This document shows, one piece after another, positions 22,270-33,699 of a stretch of DNA of 64,000 nucleotides; the first letter of the stretch is position 1, and each line of letters opens with the position of its first letter. Origin of the DNA: Deroplatys truncata (Eukaryota > Arthropoda > Insecta > Mantodea > Mantidae). A program made the translations under genes and the position numbers. The notes under the pieces are model-generated. The model was not told the origin of the DNA, ran no database searches, and saw only the letters and a list, made by a program, of their open reading frames with translations. The stretch lies in the NCBI GenBank assembly GCA_030765065.1, contig CM060978.1, positions 59,548,421 to 59,612,420 on the forward strand, read 5' to 3'.

Positions 22270-22660
22270 GGCTATTAACAAACTTAAACCATAAACATAC
22301 ACCTATTCTCACCTTTTAAACGCAAAGATTTATTCGATAACGCGCGGAAGAATAGTCCCGTCTTGTCGCCGTTTGCTATGTTTTCAGGTTCGTATCCTTC
22401 GATTATTGAAGGTAGTTTAGCAATCCAATCAGCGATAGTTTCAATATTAACGTCATATAATTCACCACATTATCTGATGTCTTTTGCGAAAGCTCTCCAA
22501 CATCCATTAGATGCTTTGAATTCTTGACTTCGGCTACCTTTTTAGCATATTCCTGTAACATAGCACCCAATATGCGGTGATGTTTTGCCCTAACACTAAC
22601 GAACCACACTCCCATTATTTAATTAATGTCTTGGTTTTCGGTTTTCCTAAGTTCTCTTTA
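22270..22660 (-). pseudogene. pogo/Tigger transposase, middle and start of DDE core
   Basis: Minus-strand frame with VWFVSVRAKHHRILGAMLQ, the second CENP-B-type HTH region of Tigger transposases (WFxxxRxxxxPxSGxxLxEKA pattern). After a frameshift comes LPSIIEGYEPENIANGDKTG and LFFRALSNKSLRLKG, which matches the start of the DDE_1 core. The catalytic Asp lies in NGDKTG. Tigger proteins usually have GDET here, so the next residue has changed to Lys. No later part of the core is seen. Confidence 0.75.
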
Positions 22661-22662
22661 TT

Positions 22663-23680
22663 TGGAGGCAGTATTTTTAACACTTAAATGATTTTAGTCA
22701 AATTATATAATATGTAAATTCAATAACAGCCCGCCTTGAAGCAATATGTGTATGTAATAATTTGTAAAATGTATGTAACAGTCATTGCATATGCTTATAC
22801 TATTGAAAACATGTTCAATAATGTTATGTGAATGCATTACATAATTTAATAATGTAGGAGTTGTGAGAAAAATAGGTTTAAAGTTGCTAACAATGAGTTA
22901 ACCTTGAGACAATAATGAGTAAGGAAGTTTAAATGCTACTAGTCATTATTAGAGCAGCAATAATGTAATTTTAGTGACAGTTTATAAATAGCTAACCAAC
23001 AACCACAAAAAGCTTTAGTTATATGCAGGTATTCTAATGGAGTAGGATTAGCCAATCAGAGACTTGAAATACAGAAGACGGTTGAAATCAATTCAGTTGC
23101 CTGCAGACAGTGCTTATAACCAGACGTGTTGCTTCTAGACATTGCTCATAACTAGACGCGAGATGTGTCCTTCAGAGATTAAATACGTATTCGTGCGAGA
23201 CGAAAATAGTATACGTGTTAAAAAGTAGTATTAAATAAAACAATCTCTCAGTGAAGTGCTATTAATTTGTGTCAAGGATTAATAAATAAAGGAATGAATT
23301 AAAACATATAATCTGTGTAAGCCTACATTCGCATCCGTCCTGCATGAGACCTCCATGTCTCTAAAATAAATCCTGACGCAGCCGAGGCAAACATAAATAT
23401 TAAATATTTAAAGACACAGTTTAATTACAAAGATAATATTTTTTTTTTAAACTTGGGGCAAAGGCCACCTGAAAATACATTTTTGTGGCGAAGGCTACCG
23501 GAAACTGTTTACAATACGTGCGGTTGCAACGAATTTTAGGTTCGGTTCCCCAACAGTTGAAATATAATACAACTCCTTCAGTACAAACTACTTCAAATTG
23601 ACGCCCAAAGCGTGGTGCTAATAAAAAAAATCGTCTTCTCAAATTGGCATCCATACGTGGAGCTAAAACAATAAAATACC
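22663..23680 (+). repeat. Family L copy 2 (probable LTR), nested in pogo
   Basis: The fullest forward copy. It starts TGGAGGCAGTATTTTTAACAC, has a CCAAT box (GCCAATCAGA, 23051-23060), and a GATTAATAAATAAAGG poly(A)-like region near 23278. GACGCAGCCGAGGCAAACAT comes next. It ends with PBS-like repeats (GGTTCCCCAACAG, TTGACGCCCAAAGCGTGG, TTGGCATCCATACGTGG). It interrupts the pogo transposase precisely between its two HTH regions. Confidence 0.75.
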
Positions 23681-23684
23681 TTCT

Positions 23685-23875
23685 TCAATTATTCCATTAG
23701 CACATTTCCCCACCGCTTTAGAATTTCTGTTTTGTTCTTTAGAATCCCGTAAACTTGAGTTTTGCCTACGTTGAATACCTTCATGATCTGCTTTACACTC
23801 AATTTATCACGTTCATCAGCATAAATCACTCACTCTCGTGTCCAGATCTAGCACAACTCTTGTTTTCGAAGCCAT
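23685..23875 (-). pseudogene. pogo/Tigger transposase, N-terminal HTH fragment
   Basis: ATG at 23875 starts MASKTRVVLDLDTRV. After a frameshift come ADERDKLSVKQIMKVFNVG and KTQVYGILKNKTEILKRWG, the CENP-B/psq-type HTH expected at the start of a Tigger transposase. The frame continues beyond the family L insertion at 22660. It carries a frameshift and stop near residue 18. Confidence 0.75.
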
Positions 23876-24537
23876 TTTGACTATTGTTGAACTAGATCAT
23901 CATCACCTATGTAAGTTCAGAGGTTACTGCTTACAACTGACAAGTCATTAGAGCAGGAAATGGTAAGGGAAGAGACAACTATAAAAGACAATCAGCCGTG
24001 CTTATTGTTAACTTAACTATGCAGTGAGTGTGACAGACTTCTCAATATTCGGACCGCCATTAGCGTACCCCAACCTAGACTAAATGGTCAAAACATCACG
24101 TATACTTAGAGCAGACAACGCAGACTTTCACAGGGTGCCTGACAATTTTCTAAACTCTAAACTCCGGAACTAGAAAGTTTCCGTTAAAAGGCGTACTTTG
24201 ATTTCCGTTGTCCGCATACGACAGTTTCCGCTTAATAAAGGGAATTTAGCATGTTTTTCAACGCAAAATACATGGGACCATGAAATATTTCCGTTTAAGA
24301 CAGATTTCCTTTTAACAAGGGGTCCGTTGAAGGCAGGTTTTACTGCATTAGATTAATAGTAACTTATGGTGAAAGACATGAAGGTAATATTTTGATACTG
24401 ACTGAAAAATATGACGCCCGAGGCTTGCTGTCAGAGATACGTTTCAGAAATGTTAAAAATAAATTTTAATCTCCTGTGACATACGATATTTTACCCACTA
24501 CAAAAAATAAGTTAATGTAGATAATAGTTTAATTAAA

Positions 24538-25011
24538 CGAACAAGATGACTCCGCGGAAAATGTGAGGTCCCGGGTTCGATTCCCAGTGACCGCCCAATC
24601 TGAACATTGGTTTTTAGTGGTTTTTCCTGGTTGACACAGGCGAATGCTGGAGTGATGCATTCTACCATGGATTTCCTATCTCCCCCATTGCGTCTCATTT
24701 CATTTCCCTTTCAGGTTGATACCGGGGCTTTGGTTCGGTCGGTGTCGGAAAGAGGATGCAAAGGCTTGCGATTTGGAACTTCTTCCCGCTAGAGGGAAGT
24801 CTCCGAGCGAGCCTCCGTGGCCGGGTGTTCAAGCCTGGAACTGTTAGGGAACTCTTCGCGTCTCTGTCGATTTGCGCCGGCCTACTATTCAGCCCATACA
24901 TCTCCTGCGGTTACCTTACCTCATCTGTTCCTCCTGGGATGTATGCACAAATGATCCATTTGGGGTCAAGGTGCCAGGCGTCCCCAGCGTTGGCTAGTGC
25001 TATTCTAATGC
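24538..25011 (+). mobile_element. tRNA-derived SINE B, full length
   Basis: Direct repeats TTTAATTAAA at 24528-24537 and 25012-25021 bound the element. The tRNA-like head has GATGACTCCGCGGAAAATG in the A-box region and B-box GGGTTCGATTCCCAG near 24573. A long body follows, with GGCGAATGCTGGAGTGATGC and GAGGATGCAAAGGCTTGCG. A second, truncated copy sits on the minus strand at 58068-58208. Frames inside the body are incidental. Confidence 0.85.
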
Positions 25012-25021
25012 TTTAATTAAA

Positions 25022-25605
25022 TATACTACGAACCGCCTGCGCGGTGTTTTTCCTGTCCGCGTCCTCGGCGCTCGTTGCCGTCTGCCGGTATCATAGAAAG
25101 GCGCGGATGAAACCATACAACATTTGTAAAACTGTTTTTTCAACAAGAATCTGCAACAGCTTATATGGTCAATATTTCGATTAGAAAAATTGAAAGTGTG
25201 TTTGAGGACATAATTATTAGTACATATTTGTGCCCCTCTCTGTCCTCCGTCCTAACCCCCTGTGATTTCTATCTCTGGAGTAAATTAAAACAAAGTATAC
25301 AGGACAAACTCGCACATCCTGGAAGAATTAAAACAAAATATCCGCCCGAAAATTCCCAGCATTTCTCAACGTAAACTACGGCGAGTGATGGATAGTTTCC
25401 TAACGAGGTGCCAAAATGTATGGACAACAGCGGTGGCCAGTTTCAGCATCACCTTTCATAAAGTTGGTAAGTAAAGCCTTTAAAAGTAGTTTTAAAAATG
25501 GTGTATGGTTTCATCCACACTTTTCTATGATAGCCGCAGACGGCCGCGAGCACCGAGGACGCGGACAGGAAAAACACCGCGTAGCCGATTCGTAGTTTTT
25601 TGAGC
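25022..25605 (+). mobile_element. Second internally deleted Tc1-like element
   Basis: Related to 9007-9580. The inverted-repeat segments with GAAAGGCGCGGATGAAACC (left) and the matching right arm (25490-25600, GACGCGGACAGGAAAAACACC) are kept, but the outermost left bases are missing. The body is in the opposite orientation and keeps a slightly longer transposase tail. Confidence 0.75.
25140..25455 (+). pseudogene. Tc1-like DDE transposase, C-terminal fragment
   Basis: Frame QQESATAYMVNISIRKIESV continues FEDIIIS, then LTPCDFYLWSKLKQSIQDK. A frameshift leads to RRVMDSF-like and CQ-KCMD-like tail sequence ending near GQFQHHL. It begins close to where the second catalytic Asp (HQDSATAHT-type motif) would be; the Asp itself is lost. 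It is homologous to 9157-9426. Confidence 0.75.
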
Positions 25606-25689
25606 CAATATATTGTGTATATTTAAATTTAACGTCTTTTAACATCGTAGATCGTATCGGACGATGAATGGATGAAATGATGTTCAAAC

Positions 25690-25845
25690 AAATGCTTGGA
25701 TCTCAGGGCTCGTGACCATCATCTCCCCAGGATAAGGGAAAACCCCGGAAAAACCTTATCCATCTACCTGGCCCTAACTTAGATTCGAACTTGGGACCTC
25801 TTGAATGTGAGGTAGATACGCTACCCTCACCCCATGAAGGTGGGC
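25690..25845 (-). mobile_element. tRNA-derived SINE head, minus strand
   Basis: Complement contains a B-box-like CCAAGTTCGAATC (about 25782-25796) and an A-box-like TGAGGGTAGCGTATCTACC. A GGGGTTTTCCCTTATCCTGG-type body follows. Confidence 0.6.
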
Positions 25846-25917
25846 TATGTAGATATAGGTTGCTGTTTGGTACTAACGACAACAAAGAGATAGACACTAA
25901 TGATACATGAAATGAAA

Positions 25918-26112
25918 TGATAATTGGGAAGGAAATTTGGGAAGGAAACGTTTCAGGCCAAAGTTTAGGGTATCTCCGCGGCATTCACCAGTTCTGTGGA
26001 AACCCTGGAAGAAAAAAAAAAACTTCAAGCAGGAAGGACTGTCTTGGGGGGATTTGAACCGTGGAGCTCCCGTTCACAAGTCCAAACCTTAATGACCTCG
26101 ACCGCCCGTGTC
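25918..26112 (-). mobile_element. Second tRNA-derived SINE, minus strand
   Basis: Complement has A-box-like GGCGGTCGAGGTCATTAAGG (26087-26106) and B-box-like ACGGTTCAAATCCCC (26047-26062). A poly-T stretch (26010-26020 on +) and a body with GGTGAATGCCGCGG come next. It differs from SINE A and B. Confidence 0.6.
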
Positions 26113-26340
26113 AGTAGTTGTCTTGGAGATAACGGACATAAACTGAAATTAATGGAGAAATATTTACTCCTTAAGACGTAATTGATGCTCTGAGTGTAGT
26201 GAACTCATTGGTTCTAAAACGTATGATTTTCAATATGATCAAGGATACAATCGGAGTGAAATACTTAAAGATGGCAGCATTGAATTAAAACCAGTATTCA
26301 CTTTGCTAATTTATAGCACAATGAGCACTTTTATATAACC

Positions 26341-26412
26341 AAGCGCGATGGATCAGGCGGTAACTTTGTGGCTCGCATTCATGAGGTCCCAGCTTCACAT
26401 CCCGTGGGGCGT
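26341..26412 (+). mobile_element. tRNA-like SINE head
   Basis: GCGATGGATCAGGCGGTAAC and GGTCCCAGCTTCACATCCCG have the spacing of A and B boxes, but the B box has lost the GTTCGA core. No body is clearly assigned. Confidence 0.4.
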
Positions 26413-26489
26413 CGTGGTTCTCCTCGGTCGCCAAGGAAAATATAGGATTGGCCACAACCTAAAGTTCTACCTTAAATCTAAAAACAATG

Positions 26490-27370
26490 TAAACATCTCA
26501 TGTGATACATTCACGACTTTCTCTATGCTGCATCGCTTATTAGTGGGTATAAAATTATTATTTCAAAAGTTTATTTTATTTTAATTGAGATAAACCTTTC
26601 CGTAAAATGGCTGCATTACACATTTCGTTATAGTTACAAAGGGAATACCGATAGTCAGATGTTTAAGAACTGGACCCTGTGTACTGGGCTTCAAATTCCA
26701 CGTTATGCATGCAATCGCGATAAACAACTGAATATCAAAAGGTCTTGAAAAGTATGACCAAGTACTGAACAATTCGAATCTTTAATAACGGATATCTAGG
26801 AAATGGCTGATGCCACAGAAAGGTTATTTTAAGTACATTATGTGCTTAGAGAGATCTATATATTTTGTGTAATACATTTTCTGTCTATCGCTTAACATTT
26901 ACCAGTTTAAATACAAGATTACACAAAATTCCTTCCGAATGAAGTAGACTTCAGAGGTTATTCCTAGAAAATTCAAGATATGCATTTTAATTGCAATATA
27001 AATGTATTTAATATATAGTATTTTAATCAAAATCGTTGGAGCCATTTTTGAGAAAATAAAAAATTTCGAAAAATGTTTCACGTAAAGGACAGTTTAGGGT
27101 GAGGGGATTTTCTTGAAAGTCTTTGTGTTGCATCTTTGGAAGGTACCGAACCTAAATACCAAGTTTGGTATTTATCCTACTTTTCGTTTTTGATTTGTAC
27201 TGATCACAGACAGACACACACACACACACACACATACACACGGACCTTTCTCTAAAAATGTTTTTTTTATTCAGGAGGCCTCAAAACACGTATTACTGGG
27301 AAATCGCGTATCGAAGTTTTAGGTGGAATGCAATAGCTCTTCTACCTATTATGTATATGGTAGAGAAAGT
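26490..27370 (-). repeat. Family H, old reverse copy
   Basis: Starts TCTCATGTGATACATTCACGACTTTCTCTA and ends TATGGTAGAGAAAGT. It contains CTTATTAGTGGGTATAAA, which marks the older subfamily, plus a (CA)n at 27205-27240. Confidence 0.8.
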
Positions 27371-29083
27371 AAAAATGAAAAATAGGAGCTAATAGGGAAT
27401 AGTCTGCCATCTATCCTCAGGAATGAAAGCAGGTAGACTGAACGGCACCCTAATGCCATCTGCCTGACACGTGTAGAAACTGCCATCTACCAGTCATAGA
27501 AGAAAAGGCACCAATATGAAGATAAATGCAAATAGAAAATATTGATGCACATTGGCATGAAGAGTTCGTAAAAATCATCCATAATTCACATCTTGCGTTG
27601 CTGTGTACATGCCTCTGTGGACATGTGACGAAGTAAGATGGTATGGTACAGGGATGAGACCTAGAAGGCTAACTGTCCGCCACAAAGTATCTGCTAACAG
27701 ATTTGTCACGATATCACCATGCAGTTAAAACGACGTAAAACGAACACAGAGAGAAATATTGTATAAAACGCATAAAAATGAAATTCATGTAAAACATATA
27801 ATTTTCAAAATTCGCAGAAAGCATTTTTTTAAACACCACAAAAGGAATTTTAGATAGAATTTGGGGGTTTCTTGCATCGTATTATTCCTTTATATTCGTT
27901 TTATGATTTGAACAAAAATGATATTCATTTCCTCTATTAATTTTAAATTTTCTTCTGTAAACCATTCTTAGAAAAGCTCACTCCTCCATTTCATGGTAGT
28001 CCACATAAATCTTTGCATAAATGCTTTTATTAAATACTAGGTTTCTAAACACGAATTATGATTTAATTAATTTGATTTCCTTCCCTCCCCCTGTTCTTTA
28101 TGAAAGTATTGTACAGCGATCTAGATTACACCAAAAAATTGTAATTCCTTACAGACCCAGTTATTCATAATGTATTAAAAATCCCCTTATATTCACGGAA
28201 ACTTATGTAGGTATAGGTTATACGTACCCCTTGGCTATGGAACAATCATCGCTCACAATGGCAGAGTTAACTTATTATATAATTACAATAGATGAAATGT
28301 TAAAACCTTGTACCTTATCTTTAGTCCCGTAGTTATTTAACAACATAAATCTATATAGTTTTCACATAATACACAAATCCCTAACTTATACTACAAAATT
28401 GAGGTGAAGCTGCTCAATACAAAAATTTCTTATTCCTAGGCTACTAAGTTAATCCTTTTCAAAACTCACAATATCGGCGACTATTGAGAAAACTAACTCT
28501 CTCAGTAACAAAATATTGGTTTTTCTGATTTCTGATGTAGCTGCACACAGTTTTCATACTTTACATAATTATTATTTAGCATGCGCTGTTAAAAAACTTG
28601 ATATTTCAACATACAAAATCACAAAAAGCAAAACTATCTTACATGAAGATTATTGAAATATTTTGGCATTGGTATTGCATATATATCATAGCGTAAAACT
28701 ATACGATTCGATTCTCTTCCGTTTTCTTTGTTTCTAAATCTAGCCATCTATATATAGTGCTTGGAATGATAGGCCTCGTTTGTTTTATTTTATATGTATT
28801 CTCTGTGGATTAACAACAAATATTTTCTACTCCATGGCATTCTCAACAGAAAGTCAAAGTCTTCTTCAAACGTTTCTTCTTTTATAACTGTAATGCATTC
28901 GTAATCTAGTAAATAGGATTCCTAATTCCCTTTTAGACTTTATTATTTTTTAATTAAATGATAAAGTGTTAAATAGCCTTGTCTTCCAGAAATAATAGGG
29001 TTTTTCCATAAAAAGAAGCGCACAAAAGTATTCGTCCTCACTTTAATAAATTCTAGCAGCTAAATTAATGGAGATAAATTCTC
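27371..29083. other. No feature recognised
   Basis: The longest stretch without a family H, L or LINE match. It is strongly AT-rich after 27750. I see no frame above noise, no splice-supported exon and no tRNA-like motif. Confidence 0.5.
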
Positions 29084-30332
29084 TTTTTACTTTCTCTACT
29101 ACGTATAGTAAGTAGTGGAAGTATTGTATTCCACCCAAAATTTCGATACCGAGATTTCACCGGAAATCATGTTTTGAAGCACCCAGAATCCAAAAAAAGC
29201 ATTTTTGAAAACATGTCCGTTTGTGTGTCTGTGTGTCTGTGAACAGCATAACTTAGAAACGAACAGTAGAATAAACAGCAAACTTTGTATTTAGGTTTAG
29301 TATCTTCCAGAGATACGAAACGAAGGTTTTCAAGAAAATCCTCCCAAACCAGATTACCCTTTACTTGGAACATTTTTGGAAAATTTAGATTTTCTCAAAA
29401 ATGCCTCTAACGATTTTGATTAAAATATCATATCTTTAAGATACTTACATGACAAATGAAATGTATATCTCGAATTTTCTGGGAATGTCTCCAAAAGTAT
29501 TCCTCATTGTGAACGACTTTTGCAGAACTGGTAAACCATAAGAGATAGACAAAATATTACTGCACAAAAAATGTAGATCGTGTTTAAATACACAATTTAT
29601 GTAATAAACATATTTTTGTTGGGTGAAACCTTTTCGAGATATTGCCTGTTATTCCCTTAAATTTTCCAATACTTATACTTTATCTCAAATTCGTTATTTA
29701 TTTTTACTTTCTCAACTACGGATAGTAAGTGGGGGAAGTATTGTATTCCACCCAAAAATTCGATACCGATATTTCACCGGAAATATATGTTTTGAGACCC
29801 CCTGAATCCAAAAAAAAGAATTTTTGGAAACATGTCCTGTGTGTGTGTCTATGTGTGTGTGTCTGTGAACAGCATAACTCAAAAACGAACAGTGGGATAA
29901 ACACCAAACTTAGTATTTAGGTTCGGTATCTTCCAGAAATGCGACACGAAGGTTTTCAAGAAAATCCCCCCACCCCAGATTACCCTTTACATGTAACATT
30001 TTTGGAAAATTTTAATTTTCTCAAAAAGGGCTCTAACGATTTTGATTAAAATATCGTATGTTTAAGGTATTTGCATGACAAATAAAATGTATATCTTGAA
30101 TTTTCTGGGAATGTATCCAAAAGTATTCTTCATTGTGAAAGACTTTTGCATAACTGGTAAACCATAAGAGATAGACAAAATTTTACTGCGCAAAAAATGT
30201 AGATCACGTTAAAATACACAATTTATGCCATATATTGTTTTTGTTGGGTGAAGCATATGGAGAATAAACGTTTGTAAAAATAGTTTGTACAAGAGTAGAG
30301 AAAGTCATTTGAGTATAACTCATCAGATTTTT
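29084..30332 (+). repeat. Two family H forward copies in tandem
   Basis: The first (29084-29700) starts TTTTTACTTTCTCTACTACG and stops within CTCAAATTCGTTATTT. The second starts at once with TTTTTACTTTCTCAACTACGG (29701) and ends GAGTATAACTCATCAGATTTTT. The second has a 3' internal deletion of about 230 bp before GCATATGGAGAATAAACG. Confidence 0.9.
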
Positions 30333-30834
30333 AATATACATTAAATAGCAAATGGTATTATATTTTGCGTGTTGTGATTTTTAAAACCTTTCATTTTATT
30401 AGTTTTATAATGTTTTGATAATTGCTCCGAATTTTCAACCTTTTCCGCTGTAGTATTTTCAAAATTATTTTATATGCACTTGGAAGTGCAATTTTTTGTG
30501 TGTACTATGCGATATTTTCATCGACACATGATTTGAAATGGCGGATAAATAAATTTGTGAAATCGTAACATTTGAGATGTTAATGAGGAAGTTGTGAAGC
30601 AAGTTTGAATATCTTTAACTTTGTCATTTTATTCTTCCTACAATAATTCCGTAAACACTGCGTACAAACAAGTTGAAAAATCTCTATATTTTTTAGACAT
30701 TCGTAAAACTAATAATATGAGAAATATTGAAGGCTGCCGAAACAAGTAAAGTGTAATACTGCTTGTTCTTTCTGTCTATTAAAAATGAGAATTTTATGTC
30801 CATTAATTTGGCTATTAGAATTGTTAAAACTGTA
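30333..30834. other. No feature recognised
   Basis: AT-rich, without repeats or frames that I can assign. Confidence 0.45.
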
Positions 30835-31130
30835 TAAGAATACTTATGTCCGCCTCTGCACACACAAATTTTCTGTCTTTATAATATTAATACTAAATTT
30901 CGTTGTAGGTAAAAGAGGCAGATAGTAGTCTGAAGCGACAGTCACCCCTTTAAAAGGTCGGTTGCTGTATGCTGGGTTTGACGTTCCATACTCTTTCCAT
31001 GACAACGGGAAACAAAAGAATGAAGACGCAAAAGTTACAAATTGAAAATTCAAACCAATATCGATGAATATATAGGAAATGGCACAAAAAATGTATTACA
31101 TGTAAACTGCGTGTTTTACCGAGGGCTTGG
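30835..31130 (-). repeat. Family H, old reverse fragment
   Basis: Carries diverged TTGTAGGTAAAAGAGG, CTGAAGCGACAGTCA and TCGGTTGCTGTATGC landmarks in reverse order. It stops where a forward copy begins. Confidence 0.6.
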
Positions 31131-31878
31131 TGCCTTTTTATTTTCCCTACTTCTTACCTCTCCTAAGCAGAGGAAGTATTATATCCCATGCAAATATTCA
31201 ACACCGAGTTTTCATTGAAAATACACGTTTTGAGGCTCCTTGAATGCAAAAGCAGCATAATTACAAAAAGATGCGACTATGAACACCATAACTAAAAAAC
31301 GAAACGTTGGTCACATACCAAACTTGGCATTTAAATTCAAAGTGTTTCAAGGATGAGACTAACATTTTCAAAAAAAAATTGCTGCACCCCAAACTACAGT
31401 TTACATGAAAACATTTTCTTTATTGTTTATTTTATCAAAAATAGTTCTAACGATTTTGATCAAAATAACCTAAGTTTAAGATATACCTAATTCTAAATTA
31501 ATTTTGTGTAACTTGTGAACTGTAAGAGAAATTTAGTACACAGGAATCTAGATTTCGTTAAAACAAAATTTATATAGAGTTTTTGTAGCATTGACCATTC
31601 TGAGATATTCTTCATTATTGATATTCAACTCCTAAGTCGCTATTCATTTTTTCTCCTGGTCATCAAAAGAGAACGGAATTTTAAAGGCATCATAAAGCGA
31701 CCCGATTTTAAAACATTTGACTATCGCCTGTATCTACAATGAAATGTGTAATGAAGCTATTTCTGCAAATGTTAACCTCGACTAACACGAAACAAATACA
31801 AGAACAAGTTTTCGTAAGAATATTTGTAGAAGAGTGGATAGTGAAATTCGTACGAATGTAACACATCAGATTTTGTTC
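31131..31878 (+). repeat. Family H, old forward copy
   Basis: Starts TTTTATTTTCCCTACTTCTTACC and ends AAATTCGTACGAATGTAACACATCAGATTTT. It lacks the long microsatellite. Confidence 0.75.
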
Positions 31879-32321
31879 TATTTTTTAGGGATTACCAGTT
31901 GTAGAAAAGTATACAGAATTAATTCAGAATGGAGAAGACTTTACAGGCAAAAATTTAAAAAATACTTTTTTTAGATAGCATGGCCTAAAAATAGAACTTC
32001 TAACACACTGTACACAAGCTGAAAGCTTTAGATAGTCTTCATTGAGACAAAATTTGGTGTCAAGTCCAATCACATGGTAGTTACCCTTTGTATTTGCACA
32101 TGTTTAATGACTCGACTTCGTTTGATTAGGTTTTACGTTTCATTACGCGTTTTTACATTATTAATTTCTCATGACGCTCGCATTATCTGCTCACAATACA
32201 AATTGTCATACTTCAATTTATCGCAATTCGTTGTAGAGTTAACCTATATGTTATATTGGCAGCCTTCGTTGAAAATAATGTCGCTGAAAATGACTGCTAG
32301 CGAATCAACAAAACATCTGAC
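31879..32321. other. No gene recognised
   Basis: A short reverse family H fragment (about 31885-31975, ACCAGTTGTAGAAAAGTATACAG) opens the stretch. The 101-codon frame at 32074-32379 ends inside a family H fragment and has no recognisable domain. Confidence 0.45.
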
Positions 32322-32415
32322 ATATTGCATTTCACCCAAAAATTCGATACCGAGATTTCACGGGAAATACATGTTTTGAGGTACCCTCAATCCAACTAAA
32401 GCATTTTTTGAAACA
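32322..32415 (+). repeat. Family H 5' fragment
   Basis: The consensus-like stretch CACCCAAAAATTCGATACCG to AAAGCATTTTTTGAAACACA is cut off sharply at the start of the next element. Confidence 0.8.
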
Positions 32416-33560
32416 CATTGAAACGGCAACTCTAGGCCGGGCCCGAGAACTGTAATTATAGATAATTTATTAATTAACCTTTATTGATGTTAAATCATAC
32501 TATGTAAATATCTTTTTCTCATACTGCTTGTATATTTTAAGAAGGGTGATTTAACGTTATGTATCTATCTAGGTTACTAATATTAGTAGAGTTATAAATG
32601 GTTTAATGTAAATAATTTAAGCGCTATGTTAAAATACTGTCCACGACGAAATGTTTTAGCTACAGGAATAGTGCTTTCGAAGGCAGAAAACCTAGGTTTA
32701 TGACATCTCTTCGGTCGCAGTACCATTATTCCTACAGCGAGGGTGTAAAGCCTTTGTCCCTTTATTTGATAATTCGCCGTGACCAAGTGAGCGAGACAGA
32801 TAGCCTAACGGTAAATGTGGGAAAAGCCGCGATTTATATTAAACTTGGACCAATGAGATCCCTGGAAGTTTATTCGAAATAGTTAGACGCGTCGAGTGGC
32901 GCTAAAAATGGACCAATAGGAAAGGAGGCAGCCCTAGAAGCCTGCGACTATAAATGGATCTGTTTGGAGCAAACTCGGGACAGTTTTCGTAATGCGTGGT
33001 CAGGGAGAGATGCAGCAGGATGTGTGAGATATCGCGCCAAAAAGGGAATAAAGGCAGTTTTGTCATGAAGTTTTAGCATTGCAGTTTGTCAGGCAGTTTT
33101 AGCAAGACAGTTTTGTCAAGGCAGTTTTAGCAAGGCAGTTTTGTCAAGGCAGTTTTAGCAAGACAGTTTTGTCATGGAGTTTTAGCAAGACAGTTTTGTC
33201 ATGTCAGTTTAGCATTGCAGTTTGTTTGACAGTTTTTGTCATGTGTGGTCAGGGAGAGATGCTGCAGGATGTGTGAGATATCGCGCCAAAAAGGGAATCA
33301 AGACAGTTTTAGAAACACACCTAAGATCCGCTACTCGTAAAGAGAGAATAAGCATATTTAAACTACGTGTCATATCCGCGCCGTAGTTTAACAGCGGTGG
33401 ACAGTATTTTACGGCGGCAATACCAGTGTTGTATACTACGAGTGTTAATTAAATAAAAAGAAACGGGAGTGTCATCTTTTCATAAACAAAGCACGTCTAT
33501 GTCTTCCTATATCACCACCCGAGATCTACGCTTCCTTTACCGAGGATAAGTCCATGCTCC
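32416..33560 (+). mobile_element. Second LTR-like element (promoter-bearing, with minisatellite)
   Basis: Promoter-like features occur in LTR order. Two CCAAT boxes (GGACCAATGAG near 32850, GGACCAATAGG near 32910) come first, then CGACTATAAATGG near 32946 as a TATA box. A poly(A)-like AATTAAATAAAAAG follows near 33448. No gag-pol frame follows. Boundaries are approximate; the left one abuts a truncated family H piece. Confidence 0.5.
32993..33302 (+). repeat. Minisatellite inside a 54-bp direct duplication
   Basis: A unit of about 28 bp, GGCAGTTTTAGCAAGACAGT plus TTTGTCAA, is repeated about seven times between 33053 and 33242. The segment beginning GTGGTCAGGGAGAGATGC and ending GCGCCAAAAAGGGAAT appears both before (about 32997-33051) and after (about 33245-33299) the array. 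Confidence 0.85.
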
Positions 33561-33699
33561 TATATAGATTAAAGAAAACTACTGCAGCTAGCCGAGGATA
33601 AAATTGAAGAGAACCAACACACGGCGAACTTCTGGAACCAACGGGAGAAGCATCGAGGTAAGCCTAACAGCTACGGATGGAGGAGGTGACGCCGCAACA

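Larger units (their letters stand above)
22193..24345 (-). mobile_element. pogo/Tigger-like DNA transposon split by family L
   Basis: Short terminal repeats CAACAAAACCTG (22193, after TA) and the complement of CAGTAAAACCTG (ending 24345) bound the element. Related ACGG/TTTCCGTT motifs follow inside each end. It encodes two pieces of a pogo-type transposase on the minus strand. A family L copy (22663-23680) sits between the pieces. The right-hand TA is not clear. Confidence 0.7.

Noticed and set aside
32074-32379. 101-codon frame
   Set aside because: Ends within a family H fragment; no domain or start context.
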